DNA of 64,000 bases, taken from positions 470,015-534,014 of the forward strand of contig NZ_LSNE01000005.1 of assembly GCF_001565895.1 (NCBI RefSeq), given 5' to 3'. How positions within the stretch are numbered: the stretch's first letter is position 1; each line of letters starts with the position of its first letter. Position numbers and translations under genes: made by a program. Under the pieces are notes generated by a model, which was not told where the DNA came from, did no database searches, and saw nothing but the letters and a program-made list of their open reading frames with translations. The DNA is from Paraglaciecola hydrolytica. GTDB taxonomy: Bacteria > Pseudomonadota > Gammaproteobacteria > Enterobacterales > Alteromonadaceae. Of the stretch, positions 36,113 to 45,702 are shown in pieces.

Positions 36113-37414
36113 ATGCACTATCACCCAATTACTGATTCCTTCAAGTTAATTCCAAAGCAACGTAAGTTGTTAATGTCAGCTGAATTCAAACACCAGTATC
36201 CTTCGTTAGATACTTATCTTGATGAAATGGAAAGTATTGGCGTAGCTGCGCGTAAGGATCTCGATTTATTACTGAGTTTTTTAATCAATGTCATTGGCAA
36301 TGCCAAAGGTACGCAAACTCGGTTTAGAAATGAAGCCGAACGTTATATGTTGTTTTGTTGGAATGAAAAACAAAAGTCCGTGCTTAAATCAAACGTCGAG
36401 GATGTGCGGGATTATATCGATTGGCTGTGGTCACCACCAAAATCTTTGGTAGCCGATACCACCATTGCCAGCCGTTTCAAAAATAAAGGCGATTCTGAGA
36501 TTAGATTAGCAAACGAGTCATGGCGGCCATTTGTATTAAGACGTGCTAAAGCCAATCGTAAAACTAATCAAATTATTGCGCCCGAACGTGCCAACGTGGC
36601 GCGCCCTAAAACGGCTTACAGTCTTAATCAAACCTCATTACAAAATTCTTACGCCTCGCTTAACGTATTTTTTAAAGAGTTGTGGGAATCAGAACACATT
36701 AATCGTAACCCAGTGAGTTTGGTTAAAAAAAGCTGTAAATACTTGGTAAAAGGTAAAATCTATAAACCACCGCATACCTTAGATGATGAAACCTGGCAGC
36801 TTTTTGTCGACACACTGACTAATGCTGCAGATAGCGATGCAAAATACGAAAAACATCGTTTTTTAGTGCTGGCTTTAAAAGTACTTTTTTTACGTATTTC
36901 TGAGCTATCAAACCGCGATTATTGTGTGCCTGTTTTTGGTCATTTTCGCCAAGATCCCAGTGGTGAAGGATGGGTACTAAACATCATTGGTAAGGGCAAA
37001 AAACAACGATTAGTCACAGTGCCTGATGAATTTATGGATCATGTATTAGTGCGCTACAGAGAATCTTTAGGCCTAAGTCCCCTGCCCCATATTGATGAAA
37101 CTATGCCCATCATGCCTTCAACTAAAACCGGTCAAGCGCTGCATCAAGACAGTTTAAATAACATGGTCGAAGAGGCTTTTGATTTGGTGATTAAATCACT
37201 AATGGAACAAGGAAAAAAACAGCAAGCTCACGCCATTGCTGGTGCATCATCCCATTGGTTACGTCATACCGGCGCGACCCAAGCCTTAGCTGAAATCAAT
37301 GAAACTATGTTAGCAGTAGAGTTAGGCCACGCGAGTGTTAAAACCACGGTAGAAGTTTACGTTGCCCCGGCACACCGGGACAGGATCAAAAAAGGAGTGA
37401 CACGCAAGCTTTAA
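36113..37414 (+). CDS. Tyrosine recombinase / site-specific integrase
   Basis: A 433-residue phage-integrase-family protein with a SAM-like N-terminal core-binding part and a C-terminal catalytic domain. The active residues are visible: Arg in LFLRISELSNRD, Lys in GKGKKQRLV, His-x-x-Arg in SHWLRHTGATQ, His in ELGHASVKTT and Tyr in VYVAP. There is no excisionase, tRNA, attachment-site pair or phage gene nearby, so it looks like a stand-alone chromosomal recombinase. No ribosome site is visible before the ATG. Confidence 0.88.
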   Translation: MHYHPITDSFKLIPKQRKLLMSAEFKHQYPSLDTYLDEMESIGVAARKDLDLLLSFLINVIGNAKGTQTRFRNEAERYMLFCWNEKQKSVLKSNVEDVRDYIDWLWSPPKSLVADTTIASRFKNKGDSEIRLANESWRPFVLRRAKANRKTNQIIAPERANVARPKTAYSLNQTSLQNSYASLNVFFKELWESEHINRNPVSLVKKSCKYLVKGKIYKPPHTLDDETWQLFVDTLTNAADSDAKYEKHRFLVLALKVLFLRISELSNRDYCVPVFGHFRQDPSGEGWVLNIIGKGKKQRLVTVPDEFMDHVLVRYRESLGLSPLPHIDETMPIMPSTKTGQALHQDSLNNMVEEAFDLVIKSLMEQGKKQQAHAIAGASSHWLRHTGATQALAEINETMLAVELGHASVKTTVEVYVAPAHRDRIKKGVTRKL

Positions 37415-37554
37415 ACCACTAGGTGCATTTAGCCCCGAGTTTGCAAGTAAAAGCAGAAAATTAAAATAAAAGTGATCCAATCCTTAGTTGTTACGTTTAA
37501 TTAATAACGGTTTTGCAAACGTGCTTAGCTAAACAACTCATTTGAGGATTGAAT

Positions 37555-37926
37555 ATGAAAACTTTACCACTAACTGTACTTGCGATTTCATTTGGCCTTT
37601 TAGCAACTTCTGCTCAGGCTCATTTTGACCAATCGGTCAATGATCAAGTTTGTGACATTGTGAAAACACACGACAAAGTAAAATTAAATCAAACTGTTAA
37701 AAGCATCCAATTATCAATGAATACCCTCTATAACAATGTTAAATGTGAGGGGCAGAACATCTTACAATTTTCGATTAACCAAGGTGCTGAGCAAGTCAGT
37801 GAATATGTCATCAAAAAAACCAGTAGCAAATATTTAGCAAAAGATGTCGAGCTATATAACTCGTTTAGCCCTGAACTAGCTCAGTCAGATATTATGAAGT
37901 CTCTACAGGCTAAAATTAATTCTTAA
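37555..37926 (+). CDS. DUF3718-type small secreted protein
   Basis: About 123 residues starting at ATG 37555 with GAGGA seven bases upstream. A signal peptide ends at SAQA-HF. The mature protein has two cysteines (DQVCDIVK; NVKCEGQNILQFS), spaced as in DUF3718 proteins of Alteromonadales and Vibrionales. Role unknown; periplasmic. Confidence 0.7.
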   Translation: MKTLPLTVLAISFGLLATSAQAHFDQSVNDQVCDIVKTHDKVKLNQTVKSIQLSMNTLYNNVKCEGQNILQFSINQGAEQVSEYVIKKTSSKYLAKDVELYNSFSPELAQSDIMKSLQAKINS

Positions 37927-38092
37927 TGATGTATAGAGACGAAGGGCTTAACACGCGGCTTTATTAATAAGACATAAAACCCATTGTACAATCTTGGTAT
38001 TGCCCGCTTGTTTATCGTTTTGCACGAATATCGTCATGTGGATTAGGTTTTTAAAGCCAGTACACTCATTGCGATATGTTGGTGCAATTGAA

Positions 38093-38506
38093 CTATCTTT
38101 GCCCAAGTTCCTGGAGCTTTTGATCAAGCATGTTGAGCATATGCCTGCGGGTCAAAACCCCTAGTACTTTTCCTGAACTATCAATTACTGGATAACTTTT
38201 GGGCTTGGCTTGTAACATCTGCTGAGCTACTTCAAGAGGATCGCTATCTAGATTTACCGATATAACATCAGTACGCATTACGTCCTGTACTATTGCCACG
38301 CGAGTATTGTGATATACCACCTGTAACGTGATTTGCAAGCATTCTTGTTCGGATATCCAGCCGATTAATTTGCCTTCGTAGTTAGTTACGGGACCACCGA
38401 GTAAGGCTTTTTTGATTAATTTGGCAGAGGCTTCTGCCACCGGCATATCTGCATGAATTTTGGCAAAGTCACTGCTCATGCACTCGGCAATAGTGGCTGA
38501 AATCAT
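38093..38506 (-). CDS. Two-CBS-domain protein
   Basis: A 137-residue cytoplasmic protein made of a tandem CBS pair only: first domain about residues 1-65 (CMSSDFAKIHADMPVAEASAKL), second about 72-130 (VMRTDVISVNLDSDPLEVAQQML ... YPVIDSSGKVLGVLTRR). CBS pairs bind adenine nucleotides and regulate partners. No enzyme domain is attached and the neighbours do not reveal the partner. Confidence 0.88.
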   Translation of the reverse strand: MISATIAECMSSDFAKIHADMPVAEASAKLIKKALLGGPVTNYEGKLIGWISEQECLQITLQVVYHNTRVAIVQDVMRTDVISVNLDSDPLEVAQQMLQAKPKSYPVIDSSGKVLGVLTRRHMLNMLDQKLQELGQR

Positions 38507-38621
38507 GGGTATTTCCTAAATTTGTCATTCTGTGTTTTGTATCTAAACAAAACATTGCAAATGCTTAGCCAGTATTATGTGAAGCTACACTTCAAGCTTA
38601 CAGAATTTAACTAAGGGAAAT

Positions 38622-39041
38622 TTAATCGAAAATAAAGGGCTCTTTCTTAGCCTTTGAACGGATCCAGTTTAACGAAACCCTTATGGACTTGCGGGCAAGC
38701 AGGTTTTGTTCAAGCTGGTGTTTGCCTGGAAACGGGATCAAGCTCAATCCAATTAATATGGTGGTTAAACCTTGACCAGGTAGTATTAGCATCGCCAATC
38801 CACACAGAATTAAAAACAGTCCTACAATAAATTTGGCACTTTTTACCACATAATTTAGGTTTCGACTCCTTGAGTCTCCATCAATGTTTTTACGCGCTTG
38901 TTTACCACCGGTATTTTTACGTAAAAAGTATTCTTTATCCATTTGGGTAATGAAAAAACTAATTACGATAAAATAGGCGATAGAGACTACTGTAGTGATT
39001 AATATGCTTAAAAATATAAGCTTGGTGTCAAAAGTTTCCAT
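38622..39041 (-). CDS. PGPGW-family transmembrane protein
   Basis: Small membrane protein. The longer frame starts at 39107, but ATG 39041 (METFDTK) is more likely because it keeps the gene clear of the divergent cardiolipin synthase start. Two hydrophobic parts: a helix near the N-terminus and a hairpin IVGLFLILCGLAMLILPGQG followed by LIPFPGKHQLEQ, which match the PGPGW putative transmembrane family. Function unknown. Confidence 0.75.
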   Translation of the reverse strand: METFDTKLIFLSILITTVVSIAYFIVISFFITQMDKEYFLRKNTGGKQARKNIDGDSRSRNLNYVVKSAKFIVGLFLILCGLAMLILPGQGLTTILIGLSLIPFPGKHQLEQNLLARKSIRVSLNWIRSKAKKEPFIFD

Positions 39042-39123
39042 TAAATAAGTTGTAATGTTGTAGGATTCTCTAAACACCTTATTTCCGTAATTGATAACGC
39101 TGCACATTCTGAAGGTGGGTTAT

Positions 39124-40590
39124 ATGCATGATTTCATGCAGTTTATTGAACTAATGCTTGAATGGATTTACACCCATTGGCTAACGATTATTGTTGTTTT
39201 CTATATTAGCTTATCTTTTGTGACATCGGTACATGTACTTCTGTTCAAAGAAAATGAACGAACATCACTGGCATGGATAGCGCTAGTGATTTTTTCCCCC
39301 GTTATGGGCAGTCTTTTTTATTGGCTATTTGGCATAAATCGTATTCAACGCTCAGCACAAAAAAAACATCCTAAAAAACTTAAACAAGGTTTTCGTCAGC
39401 AAGACCAGCTCATTGAATTTCATCAGTTACCAATAAACTGGCACTCATCCATTATCGCGGGCTGTAAAATTAATCACTTTAACTACCTTGCTGATAATAA
39501 AGTGGACCCCCTCATTAATGGTGATAAAGCCTACCCGGCCATGATCCAATCCATTAATAGTGCTAAACGTCATGTCGTATTGGCGAGTTATATTTTTAAT
39601 AACGATTCAACTGGACGTCAATTCGTTGAGGCCTTAATTGCCGCCCATCACCGAGGGGTCATCGTTAACGTACTACTGGACGGTATTGGAATTGGCTACA
39701 ACTGGCATAAATTGAATAGAGCATTGAAAAAACAAGGTGTAAAGACCGCACGTTTTTTACCCGCCATGTCTTTTACCAATATTCGTTTCATCAATCTAAG
39801 AAACCACCGAAAAATACTCTGTGTGGATGGTGAAGTGGCATACATGGGTGGCATGAATGTGAGCAAAAGTAACCTGGTTAAATTTGCAACCCACCCTATT
39901 GATGACATCCATTTTAGAATAACAGGCCCAGTGATTGATCAAATTAGTCAGGTGTTTAGTGAGGATTGGTTTTTTGCTACCACTGAGCACATTACTTTTC
40001 CGCATTTTAAACCTAACACAGGTAAGAAAAAGAACGACAACTCCCTCATTGCTCGAGTCATTCAAGATGGTCCAGATGAAGACCACAACAAATTACGTTG
40101 GACCTTAATTAATGCCTTGGCCTGCGCGCAAACCAGCGTAAGAATAATGACTCCCTATTTTATTCCCGATCACACCTTAATGACGGCACTTCATGCCGCA
40201 GCTCTGCGTGGTGTAGCTGTGCAAATTATTGTGCCGCAGCGCAGTGATCTGCGATTATTAGATTGGGTGATGGAAGCTAACTTTGCGAGAATAATGGCTC
40301 ACGGAATTCAAATATACAAAAACCAGAGACCATTTGATCACAGCAAAATCGTCATCATCGATGACATATGGTCATTCATTGGCTCCACCAATTGGGATGC
40401 CAGAAGTTTGGAATTGAATTTTGAAATCAATCTCGAATGTTTTGATGAAGATCTTAATACCAAACTAAATGCCTTTTTCAACGAAAAACAACAAAACGCA
40501 ATTGCGGTGATTGCCAGTGAAATTGAAAACTTGCCCATCTACAGAAAAATTCGCAATAACTTATTTCGCTTGTTCTCACCCTATTTGTGA
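39124..40590 (+). CDS. cls: Cardiolipin synthase (phospholipase D family)
   Basis: About 488 residues from ATG 39124, which has GAAGG about nine bases upstream; the longer TTG frame from 39091 is less likely. Two N-terminal membrane helices (WLTIIVVFYISLSFV; WIALVIFSPVMGSLFYWLFG) anchor the protein. Two H-x-K-x4-D motifs, HRKILCVDGEVAYMGG and HSKIVIIDDIWSFIGSTNWD, form the active site that transfers a phosphatidyl group between phosphatidylglycerol molecules. Confidence 0.9.
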   Translation: MHDFMQFIELMLEWIYTHWLTIIVVFYISLSFVTSVHVLLFKENERTSLAWIALVIFSPVMGSLFYWLFGINRIQRSAQKKHPKKLKQGFRQQDQLIEFHQLPINWHSSIIAGCKINHFNYLADNKVDPLINGDKAYPAMIQSINSAKRHVVLASYIFNNDSTGRQFVEALIAAHHRGVIVNVLLDGIGIGYNWHKLNRALKKQGVKTARFLPAMSFTNIRFINLRNHRKILCVDGEVAYMGGMNVSKSNLVKFATHPIDDIHFRITGPVIDQISQVFSEDWFFATTEHITFPHFKPNTGKKKNDNSLIARVIQDGPDEDHNKLRWTLINALACAQTSVRIMTPYFIPDHTLMTALHAAALRGVAVQIIVPQRSDLRLLDWVMEANFARIMAHGIQIYKNQRPFDHSKIVIIDDIWSFIGSTNWDARSLELNFEINLECFDEDLNTKLNAFFNEKQQNAIAVIASEIENLPIYRKIRNNLFRLFSPYL

Positions 40591-40652
40591 TATTAAGCAG
40601 ACATCAAGTGGTTCAGGTACTATCACAGTGAGCTTACTAGGAGGGTATTTTT

Positions 40653-41411
40653 ATGCTTAAAAATCGATATTGCACAGTAGAAACATTAAAAATTATGGGT
40701 AAGGCATCTAAGGTGACAATGGGGCCAAACATCGAGTTATTGTTGTGGAATGTATATAAATGCCAGAAAAAGGGTTGGCATGACGATTTTAAAAAACTTG
40801 GCGCAAGCAAAGATTTAATCCTCTTGCAAGAAGCCATTCTAAACTCTCCTTTCGACAGTCATTTTAACGGCTCAGTGTTACATCAGTGGATAATGGCATG
40901 CAGTTTCAGAAATATAAAAACCAATATCGAAACAGGCGTTAAAACCGGTTCGACAGTCGCGGCCCAAAAGCAATATTTTTCAGCATCACACCACAGCGAG
41001 CCCATTTCTAATACAAAAAAAATGTTATTAGCTACCCTCTACCCCTTAGATACCCCAAAGCAATCATTGCTTGTAGTCAATGCTCATCTTATAAACTTTG
41101 TTTCTTTAGAAAAATTTAAAACTCATCTGCATCAGATATTCAAAACTCTCGATGATCATGAAGGACCAATCATAATGGCGGGTGATTTTAATACGTGGAA
41201 CAGGCAACGATTAAGCTATTTTAATGAGCTTGCAAGGTCGTTTTGGCTAGAAGAAGTAAAAATGACACGTCAGCCACGGTTTAGTCATTTATTTCAGCAT
41301 CTTGACCATATTTATTATCGCGGCTTAGAATTAGTCGCTAGTCATGTACATACTGACATACGCTCGTCTGATCACTACCCTATCAGCTTGACGCTACGTA
41401 CCCAGAATTGA
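40653..41411 (+). CDS. Endonuclease/exonuclease/phosphatase-family protein
   Basis: A 252-residue protein of the DNase I-like fold. Motifs: LLWNVYKCQKKGW (the N-V-x-K/R start), LLQEAIL with the metal-binding Glu, VVNAHLINF, MAGDFNTWNRQRLSYF, and the terminal SDHYPIS. There is no signal peptide. It follows the cardiolipin synthase gene after 62 bases and is convergent with the potassium channel gene, ending only four bases from it. Substrate (nucleic acid or phosphoester) is open. Confidence 0.85.
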   Translation: MLKNRYCTVETLKIMGKASKVTMGPNIELLLWNVYKCQKKGWHDDFKKLGASKDLILLQEAILNSPFDSHFNGSVLHQWIMACSFRNIKTNIETGVKTGSTVAAQKQYFSASHHSEPISNTKKMLLATLYPLDTPKQSLLVVNAHLINFVSLEKFKTHLHQIFKTLDDHEGPIIMAGDFNTWNRQRLSYFNELARSFWLEEVKMTRQPRFSHLFQHLDHIYYRGLELVASHVHTDIRSSDHYPISLTLRTQN

Positions 41412-41415
41412 CGTT

Positions 41416-42129
41416 TTACTTTTCTTCTTTACGTGCTTGAGTTAAGGCTGATGCCACTAAACCCGTGGGAACCGCTACAACCCCTAAGCCAATTATCAGT
41501 ACAAAAAATGTAAAAAATTTGCCCCCTGCCGTGACCGGATACATATCGCCGTAACCCACCGTAGTCAGAGTGGTAATTGCCCACCATAAGCTGTGAAATA
41601 CCGATTTAAACTGTTCGGGCTGGGCTTCATTTTCAAAGTAATAGATACCCACCGAGGATAAATACAACATGATCAAAGCGACAGCTGCCGATAAAATGAG
41701 CTCTTCTTTGGCTATGCTAATGGCTCGCTGAAAACGTTTGATGGCTTTGTTGTACTTAAGTAATTTAAGAATACGCACCAGCCGCAAAAGCCGGAATATG
41801 CGCACAGTACGCAAATCCAATCCGGTGACGATGTAATAAGGTAAAATAGCTAATAAATCGACCAAACCAAAAAAGCTAAAGATAAAACGTAACTTGTGAT
41901 CAGCTACCACGATGCGTGTTATATATTCGATGGTGAAAATAAATACTGTAATGCCTTCGATAATATTAAGTAGTTTTCTGTCTTCGGACGACAGTTCAGG
42001 CAAGGTATCAATAGAAAAGGTTATAAGCGAAACAATGATTAAAAACTGAATAAAAACAACAAAACACTTACCACTGATATGATCGGGATTTTCTAACATC
42101 CTTTTAATATTGTCGCGATTAATCAGCAT
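41416..42129 (-). CDS. Voltage-gated-type potassium channel (ion transporter family)
   Basis: A 237-residue inner-membrane channel with six helices. The fourth carries regularly spaced arginines (RTVRIFRLLRLVRILKLLKY), a voltage-sensor pattern, and the pore loop reads TTVGYGDMYP, the potassium selectivity filter. No large cytoplasmic RCK domain is attached. Confidence 0.9.
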   Translation of the reverse strand: MLINRDNIKRMLENPDHISGKCFVVFIQFLIIVSLITFSIDTLPELSSEDRKLLNIIEGITVFIFTIEYITRIVVADHKLRFIFSFFGLVDLLAILPYYIVTGLDLRTVRIFRLLRLVRILKLLKYNKAIKRFQRAISIAKEELILSAAVALIMLYLSSVGIYYFENEAQPEQFKSVFHSLWWAITTLTTVGYGDMYPVTAGGKFFTFFVLIIGLGVVAVPTGLVASALTQARKEEK

Positions 42130-42304
42130 GATTTTATTTATTTCTGGGTGGTTATGCTTGCTTAAAGTAAAGCAATATTATGTTAGCCTCGCTTAAATCA
42201 CAAACAATAACTTTGACTTAACAATTTGAAGTAATGGGCTTTTTTCAAATATTTAACCCACAACGTAGCACTATAAACTTACAAAAAGCACAAAAATATT
42301 GTTG

Positions 42305-43558
42305 CTATCGAGCCAACATACATGGCGTAACCAACACCACCCCTTTATTACTCATGCGAAAACCCCTAGCGATGTCGGCTTGATGGTCTATCCCAATTGT
42401 CATGCCATCAGGAATATTGCAGCCACTGTCAATGATGGCTCGTTTGATATTAACGTGTCTGCCAATAGTGACTTTGGGTAGGATAAGTGCTTCTTCAATG
42501 CGACTATAGGAATTTACTCTAACATCGGAAAACAACAGAGATTTATTGATTGCTGCACCCGAGATAATACATCCACCTGATACAGTTGAATCTACTGCAT
42601 ACCCTCGCCTATCTACATCATTAAAAACAAATTTTGCTGGCGGCGCTTGTTTTTGGTGGGTCCAAATTGGCCAATCTTCATCATACATATTGAGTTCAGG
42701 GCTAACACTCACCAAGTCCATGTTTGCCAGCCAAAATGAATCCAGTGTACCAATATCTCGCCAATAGGGTTTTAGATGGTCTTCTACATCATGAAAACGA
42801 AAGGCCATAACTTGATTATTTTCAATAGACGCAGGAATGATATCTTTACCAAAATCATGCTCAGATTGAGGATTTTTAGCATCCTTGAGCAGTTGTTCGA
42901 TTAGAAACTCGGTATTAAATACATAGTTGCCCATGGAAGCCAGTGTATAACCCGCTTTGTCATTTAATGGGCAGGGTTCGGCAGGTTTTTCATAAAAATG
43001 GCTAATTCGATTATGCTTATCAATGCACATGACTCCTAGAGTATTTGCAGCCTCTGCGATGGGAACCTCAATACAAGACACTGTCATATCTGCGCCACTT
43101 TCAGCATGCTGAGCTAACATATCGGCATAATCCATTTTATAGACATGGTCTCCTGCCAGCACCAATACATAGTCGGGTGCCAACTCACGGATAAACTCAA
43201 TATGTTGATATAGGGCATTGGCCGTGCCTTCATAACCGCAGGCAGAATCTTTATGCCACGCAGGCATGAGTTCGACAAACTCGCCAAGATCCCGATTAAG
43301 ATGGCCCCAACCTCTGGCGATATGACGAATTAAACTATGGGCGCGGTAATGGGTCATGACACCAATTTGTTTAATACCGGAATTAACACAGTTGGAAAGT
43401 GGAAAATCAATTACCCTAAACTTGCCACCAAAATGCAAGGCTGGTTTAGCTTGTTTTTTAGTCAGCTCAAATAAACGGCTCCCCTTACCACCGGCTAAAA
43501 TCAGTGCCAAGGTATTACGCGTAAGATGACTAACATAACGAGAATTTGAATGTGTCAT
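42305..43558 (-). CDS. glgC: Glucose-1-phosphate adenylyltransferase GlgC
   Basis: A 417-residue enzyme making ADP-glucose for glycogen. The nucleotide-binding start [17 protein letters not shown], the GTANALYQH loop, [20 protein letters not shown] and a C-terminal left-handed beta-helix ([30 protein letters not shown]) are all present. It is a single gene here, without glgA, glgB or glgP next to it. Confidence 0.95.
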   Translation of the reverse strand: MTHSNSRYVSHLTRNTLALILAGGKGSRLFELTKKQAKPALHFGGKFRVIDFPLSNCVNSGIKQIGVMTHYRAHSLIRHIARGWGHLNRDLGEFVELMPAWHKDSACGYEGTANALYQHIEFIRELAPDYVLVLAGDHVYKMDYADMLAQHAESGADMTVSCIEVPIAEAANTLGVMCIDKHNRISHFYEKPAEPCPLNDKAGYTLASMGNYVFNTEFLIEQLLKDAKNPQSEHDFGKDIIPASIENNQVMAFRFHDVEDHLKPYWRDIGTLDSFWLANMDLVSVSPELNMYDEDWPIWTHQKQAPPAKFVFNDVDRRGYAVDSTVSGGCIISGAAINKSLLFSDVRVNSYSRIEEALILPKVTIGRHVNIKRAIIDSGCNIPDGMTIGIDHQADIARGFRMSNKGVVLVTPCMLAR

Positions 43559-43748
43559 ATGTGTAATGAATTCCCTTGGTTTACGGAATTTTTCGATACG
43601 TCAGCGTTTGATTTGGAGTTGAAAATTACTCAAAAGTTCATTAAGACTTACATTACTTTGAATAAACGAACTAGCTTAGATAGTCTAGTAAAGGTTGGAA
43701 AAAGTAGTTAATACATCAAGTGATTTTGTAGGTTTTTATCAATTTATA

Positions 43749-43780
43749 ATGAATAGGCAGGCAAGCACCTACCTATTCAT
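43749..43780 (-). other. Long hairpin after the SGNH gene
   Basis: ATGAATAGG-C-AGG pairs with CCT-A-CCTATTCAT around a six-base loop, with one mismatch. It lies 23 bases past the stop of the minus-strand SGNH gene, but no T run follows, so it is only a possible terminator or RNA end-protecting structure. Confidence 0.45.
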
Positions 43781-43802
43781 ATCAGTACTCTTAAGGTTAG
43801 CG

Positions 43803-45095
43803 CTATTGCTGCCTGACATACTGATTAATAAAGGGCTCAAGTTGCTCCGCCCAAACTTCATAACCCAGTGCTTTGGGATGCAATAAATCCGGCATCATTT
43901 CTGTGGTTAACGTGCCGTCATCGGTTAAAAAACCTGCATTAAAGTTGGCAAACAACAAACCGCGTTGCTGCGCCATTTGTTCGATCAGGTCGGTGGCTTG
44001 TTGATTGTTGATCCGAGCTAATGAATCGACTGTGGCATCACGTGGGAAGATTGCCAACAACAGTACTTTGGCCCCTGGTATTTGGCTTTTCAGTTCATCA
44101 AGAATTTTGCTTACACCCGCAGCTATCGCTTCGGGGTTATCCATGCGATGGCCGGTATTATTGGTGCCAATCATCATCACTACGAGTTTGGGTTGCAAAT
44201 TAGCCAGTTCATCGTGTTGTAAACGCCACAATACATTTTCAGTCCTATCGCCACTATAACCGAGGTTTAGTGTATTTATATCGCTAAAGTGTTTGTCCCA
44301 CACGGCTTTGCCATCATTTTCCCAACCATGAGTAATCGAATCGCCAATCATCACCAGTTGCGCCTGCCCCAACTGAGCTTGCTCAACTTTTTGTGCATGT
44401 CTTGGCATCCACCAATCAACAGACCAGTATTCATTTAGCGTGGCAGGCGTGGTTGCCAGTTGTGTTGCCGTATGACAGGGCTGATTGGCCTGGCCTTGTG
44501 CTTTAATCACTACGTTAGCCAAAGCTAATTGGCCTTTACCACCGGTACTGAAATTAAAGGGCTTAGTTACTTGAGTTAAATCAGCTTTAGCATCCACTAA
44601 GCATTTTAAGGGAATAGATAAATGCTGCCAGCCTTTATCCTGATGTTCTTGCGCCCACTCACGAAGGCGGTAAACATGCTGGCAATTTTGTTCACAATTG
44701 ACCACTAAATCAAGCTTGCCTTGCTGAATATCGTCCACGCGCAAATCAAACTCAACCGTGCCAGTTGCGACATAACTGCTGATATCCAGACCATCGCTGT
44801 TAAAATATAAACCGGAAGACCAACTGTCTTTAAAGTTAAGTAATAACGCATCTTTTTGCTTATCTTTGTCTATGGTTTTGATAGAAACTAAACCATCAGG
44901 CAGTTCAGCAAAATCCCCAACAACTGCTAGCTCATGTTGGTGACTTTTAATCCCAAGTTTAGCTGAATCGCTATTTTGACCTTGGTACAAAACGATATTT
45001 GCCTGTTGATTAACAGTTGTCGCCTCTGGTACACAAGCCACTAACAACGAGGTAAAACCCAGTGCTGCCAACCAAAGTTTGTTATTACTTTCCAT
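43803..45095 (-). CDS. Lipoprotein with ExoP-like galactose-binding domain and SGNH/GDSL hydrolase
   Basis: A 430-residue lipoprotein: signal ends in L-L-V-A-C. Residues about 35-200 resemble the ExoP-type galactose-binding-like domain found at the end of some GH3 glucosidases (VEFDLRVDDIQQGKLDLVVNC, then WQHLSIPLKCL and KPFNFSTGGKGQLALANV). Residues about 225-430 form an SGNH hydrolase related to PAF acetylhydrolase: MIGDSITHGWEN with the catalytic Ser, GYSGDRTENVLWRL, MIGTNNTGH and DLLHPKALGYEVW. A probable carbohydrate deacetylase held at the membrane. It lies next to the second glycan locus, downstream of the decayed UxaA/FAH genes on the same strand. Confidence 0.8.
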   Translation of the reverse strand: MESNNKLWLAALGFTSLLVACVPEATTVNQQANIVLYQGQNSDSAKLGIKSHQHELAVVGDFAELPDGLVSIKTIDKDKQKDALLLNFKDSWSSGLYFNSDGLDISSYVATGTVEFDLRVDDIQQGKLDLVVNCEQNCQHVYRLREWAQEHQDKGWQHLSIPLKCLVDAKADLTQVTKPFNFSTGGKGQLALANVVIKAQGQANQPCHTATQLATTPATLNEYWSVDWWMPRHAQKVEQAQLGQAQLVMIGDSITHGWENDGKAVWDKHFSDINTLNLGYSGDRTENVLWRLQHDELANLQPKLVVMMIGTNNTGHRMDNPEAIAAGVSKILDELKSQIPGAKVLLLAIFPRDATVDSLARINNQQATDLIEQMAQQRGLLFANFNAGFLTDDGTLTTEMMPDLLHPKALGYEVWAEQLEPFINQYVRQQ

Positions 45096-45165
45096 TACAA
45101 TTCCTTAATTTAGTTTTAAGGTCTTAACCAATGACCTCACCAACGTTTCCAACAGCTTAAGTGAC

Positions 45166-45469
45166 TTACATAGTTTGTCGATGAAAATCTACAACCCTTT
45201 GCTGTTGTTCACCTAAACCCGAGATGGATAGTTTGATATGGTCACCATGATCTAAATAAACTGGTGGTTTTTGACCTAAGCCAACCCCAACGTAATGTTA
45301 CTAATGCCTTTACGACCATCCTTACGCAAATATCCCTGCATCAGTTAGTATCTCCTTCTGATTGTTTGGTTTGTCCAAGACGAGTATGGCTGGCAATATA
45401 ATCACTTTTGACATTATTCATATGCACATTATCCCCCGTTTGAATATCGCGGGTAGCCGAGCTAAACAT
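45166..45469 (-). pseudogene. Decayed sugar-acid genes: UxaA small part, UxaA large start, fused to an FAH C-terminus
   Basis: Three remnants follow each other on the minus strand. 45469-45341 encodes ATRDIQTGDNVHMNNVKSDY and stops, which is the end of an SAF-type UxaA small subunit. ATG 45342-45340 then opens MQGYLRKDGRKGISN, the start of a UxaA large subunit, which breaks off near 45295. From about 45290 another frame reads VGVGLGQKPPVYLDHGDHIK and on to QQQRVV, stopping at 45168-45166; this is the C-terminus of a fumarylacetoacetate-hydrolase-family enzyme. A deletion seems to have joined the two ends of a larger operon. Such sets usually process deoxy sugar acids. Confidence 0.7.
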
Positions 45470-45702
45470 AAAATTGCAAAAGCGCTATGTAAATACATAA
45501 ATCGTTTAATATTCCTTTTTTGTAAGTGGTTTTTTAAAAAACATAACGGCCAAATCAGCTTATGGAACTTGCAGCCAACTAACTTTTAATAGATATAGCG
45601 TTACTAATTTTGTAGTGTAACTATTGCTCAATTGATATTAAAACAACAATATAATCAGCAACTAGCGCTATCCACTCCATAAATTTTGTAAAGGTTTTCT
45701 TA

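Noticed and set aside
36113-37414. Integrase as sign of a genomic island or prophage
   Set aside because: No direct repeats, tRNA, phage or transfer genes were seen next to it; neighbours are ordinary chromosomal genes.
38895-38915. ACCACCGGTA-like string in the PGPGW gene and similar strings near 43495 and 44540
   Set aside because: They are in coding sequence, lack full palindrome symmetry and are far from pectin promoters.
45362-45589. Plus-strand open frame of 75 codons opposite the UxaA remnant
   Set aside because: It lies antisense to recognisable UxaA sequence and its product is basic, without family features or ribosome site.
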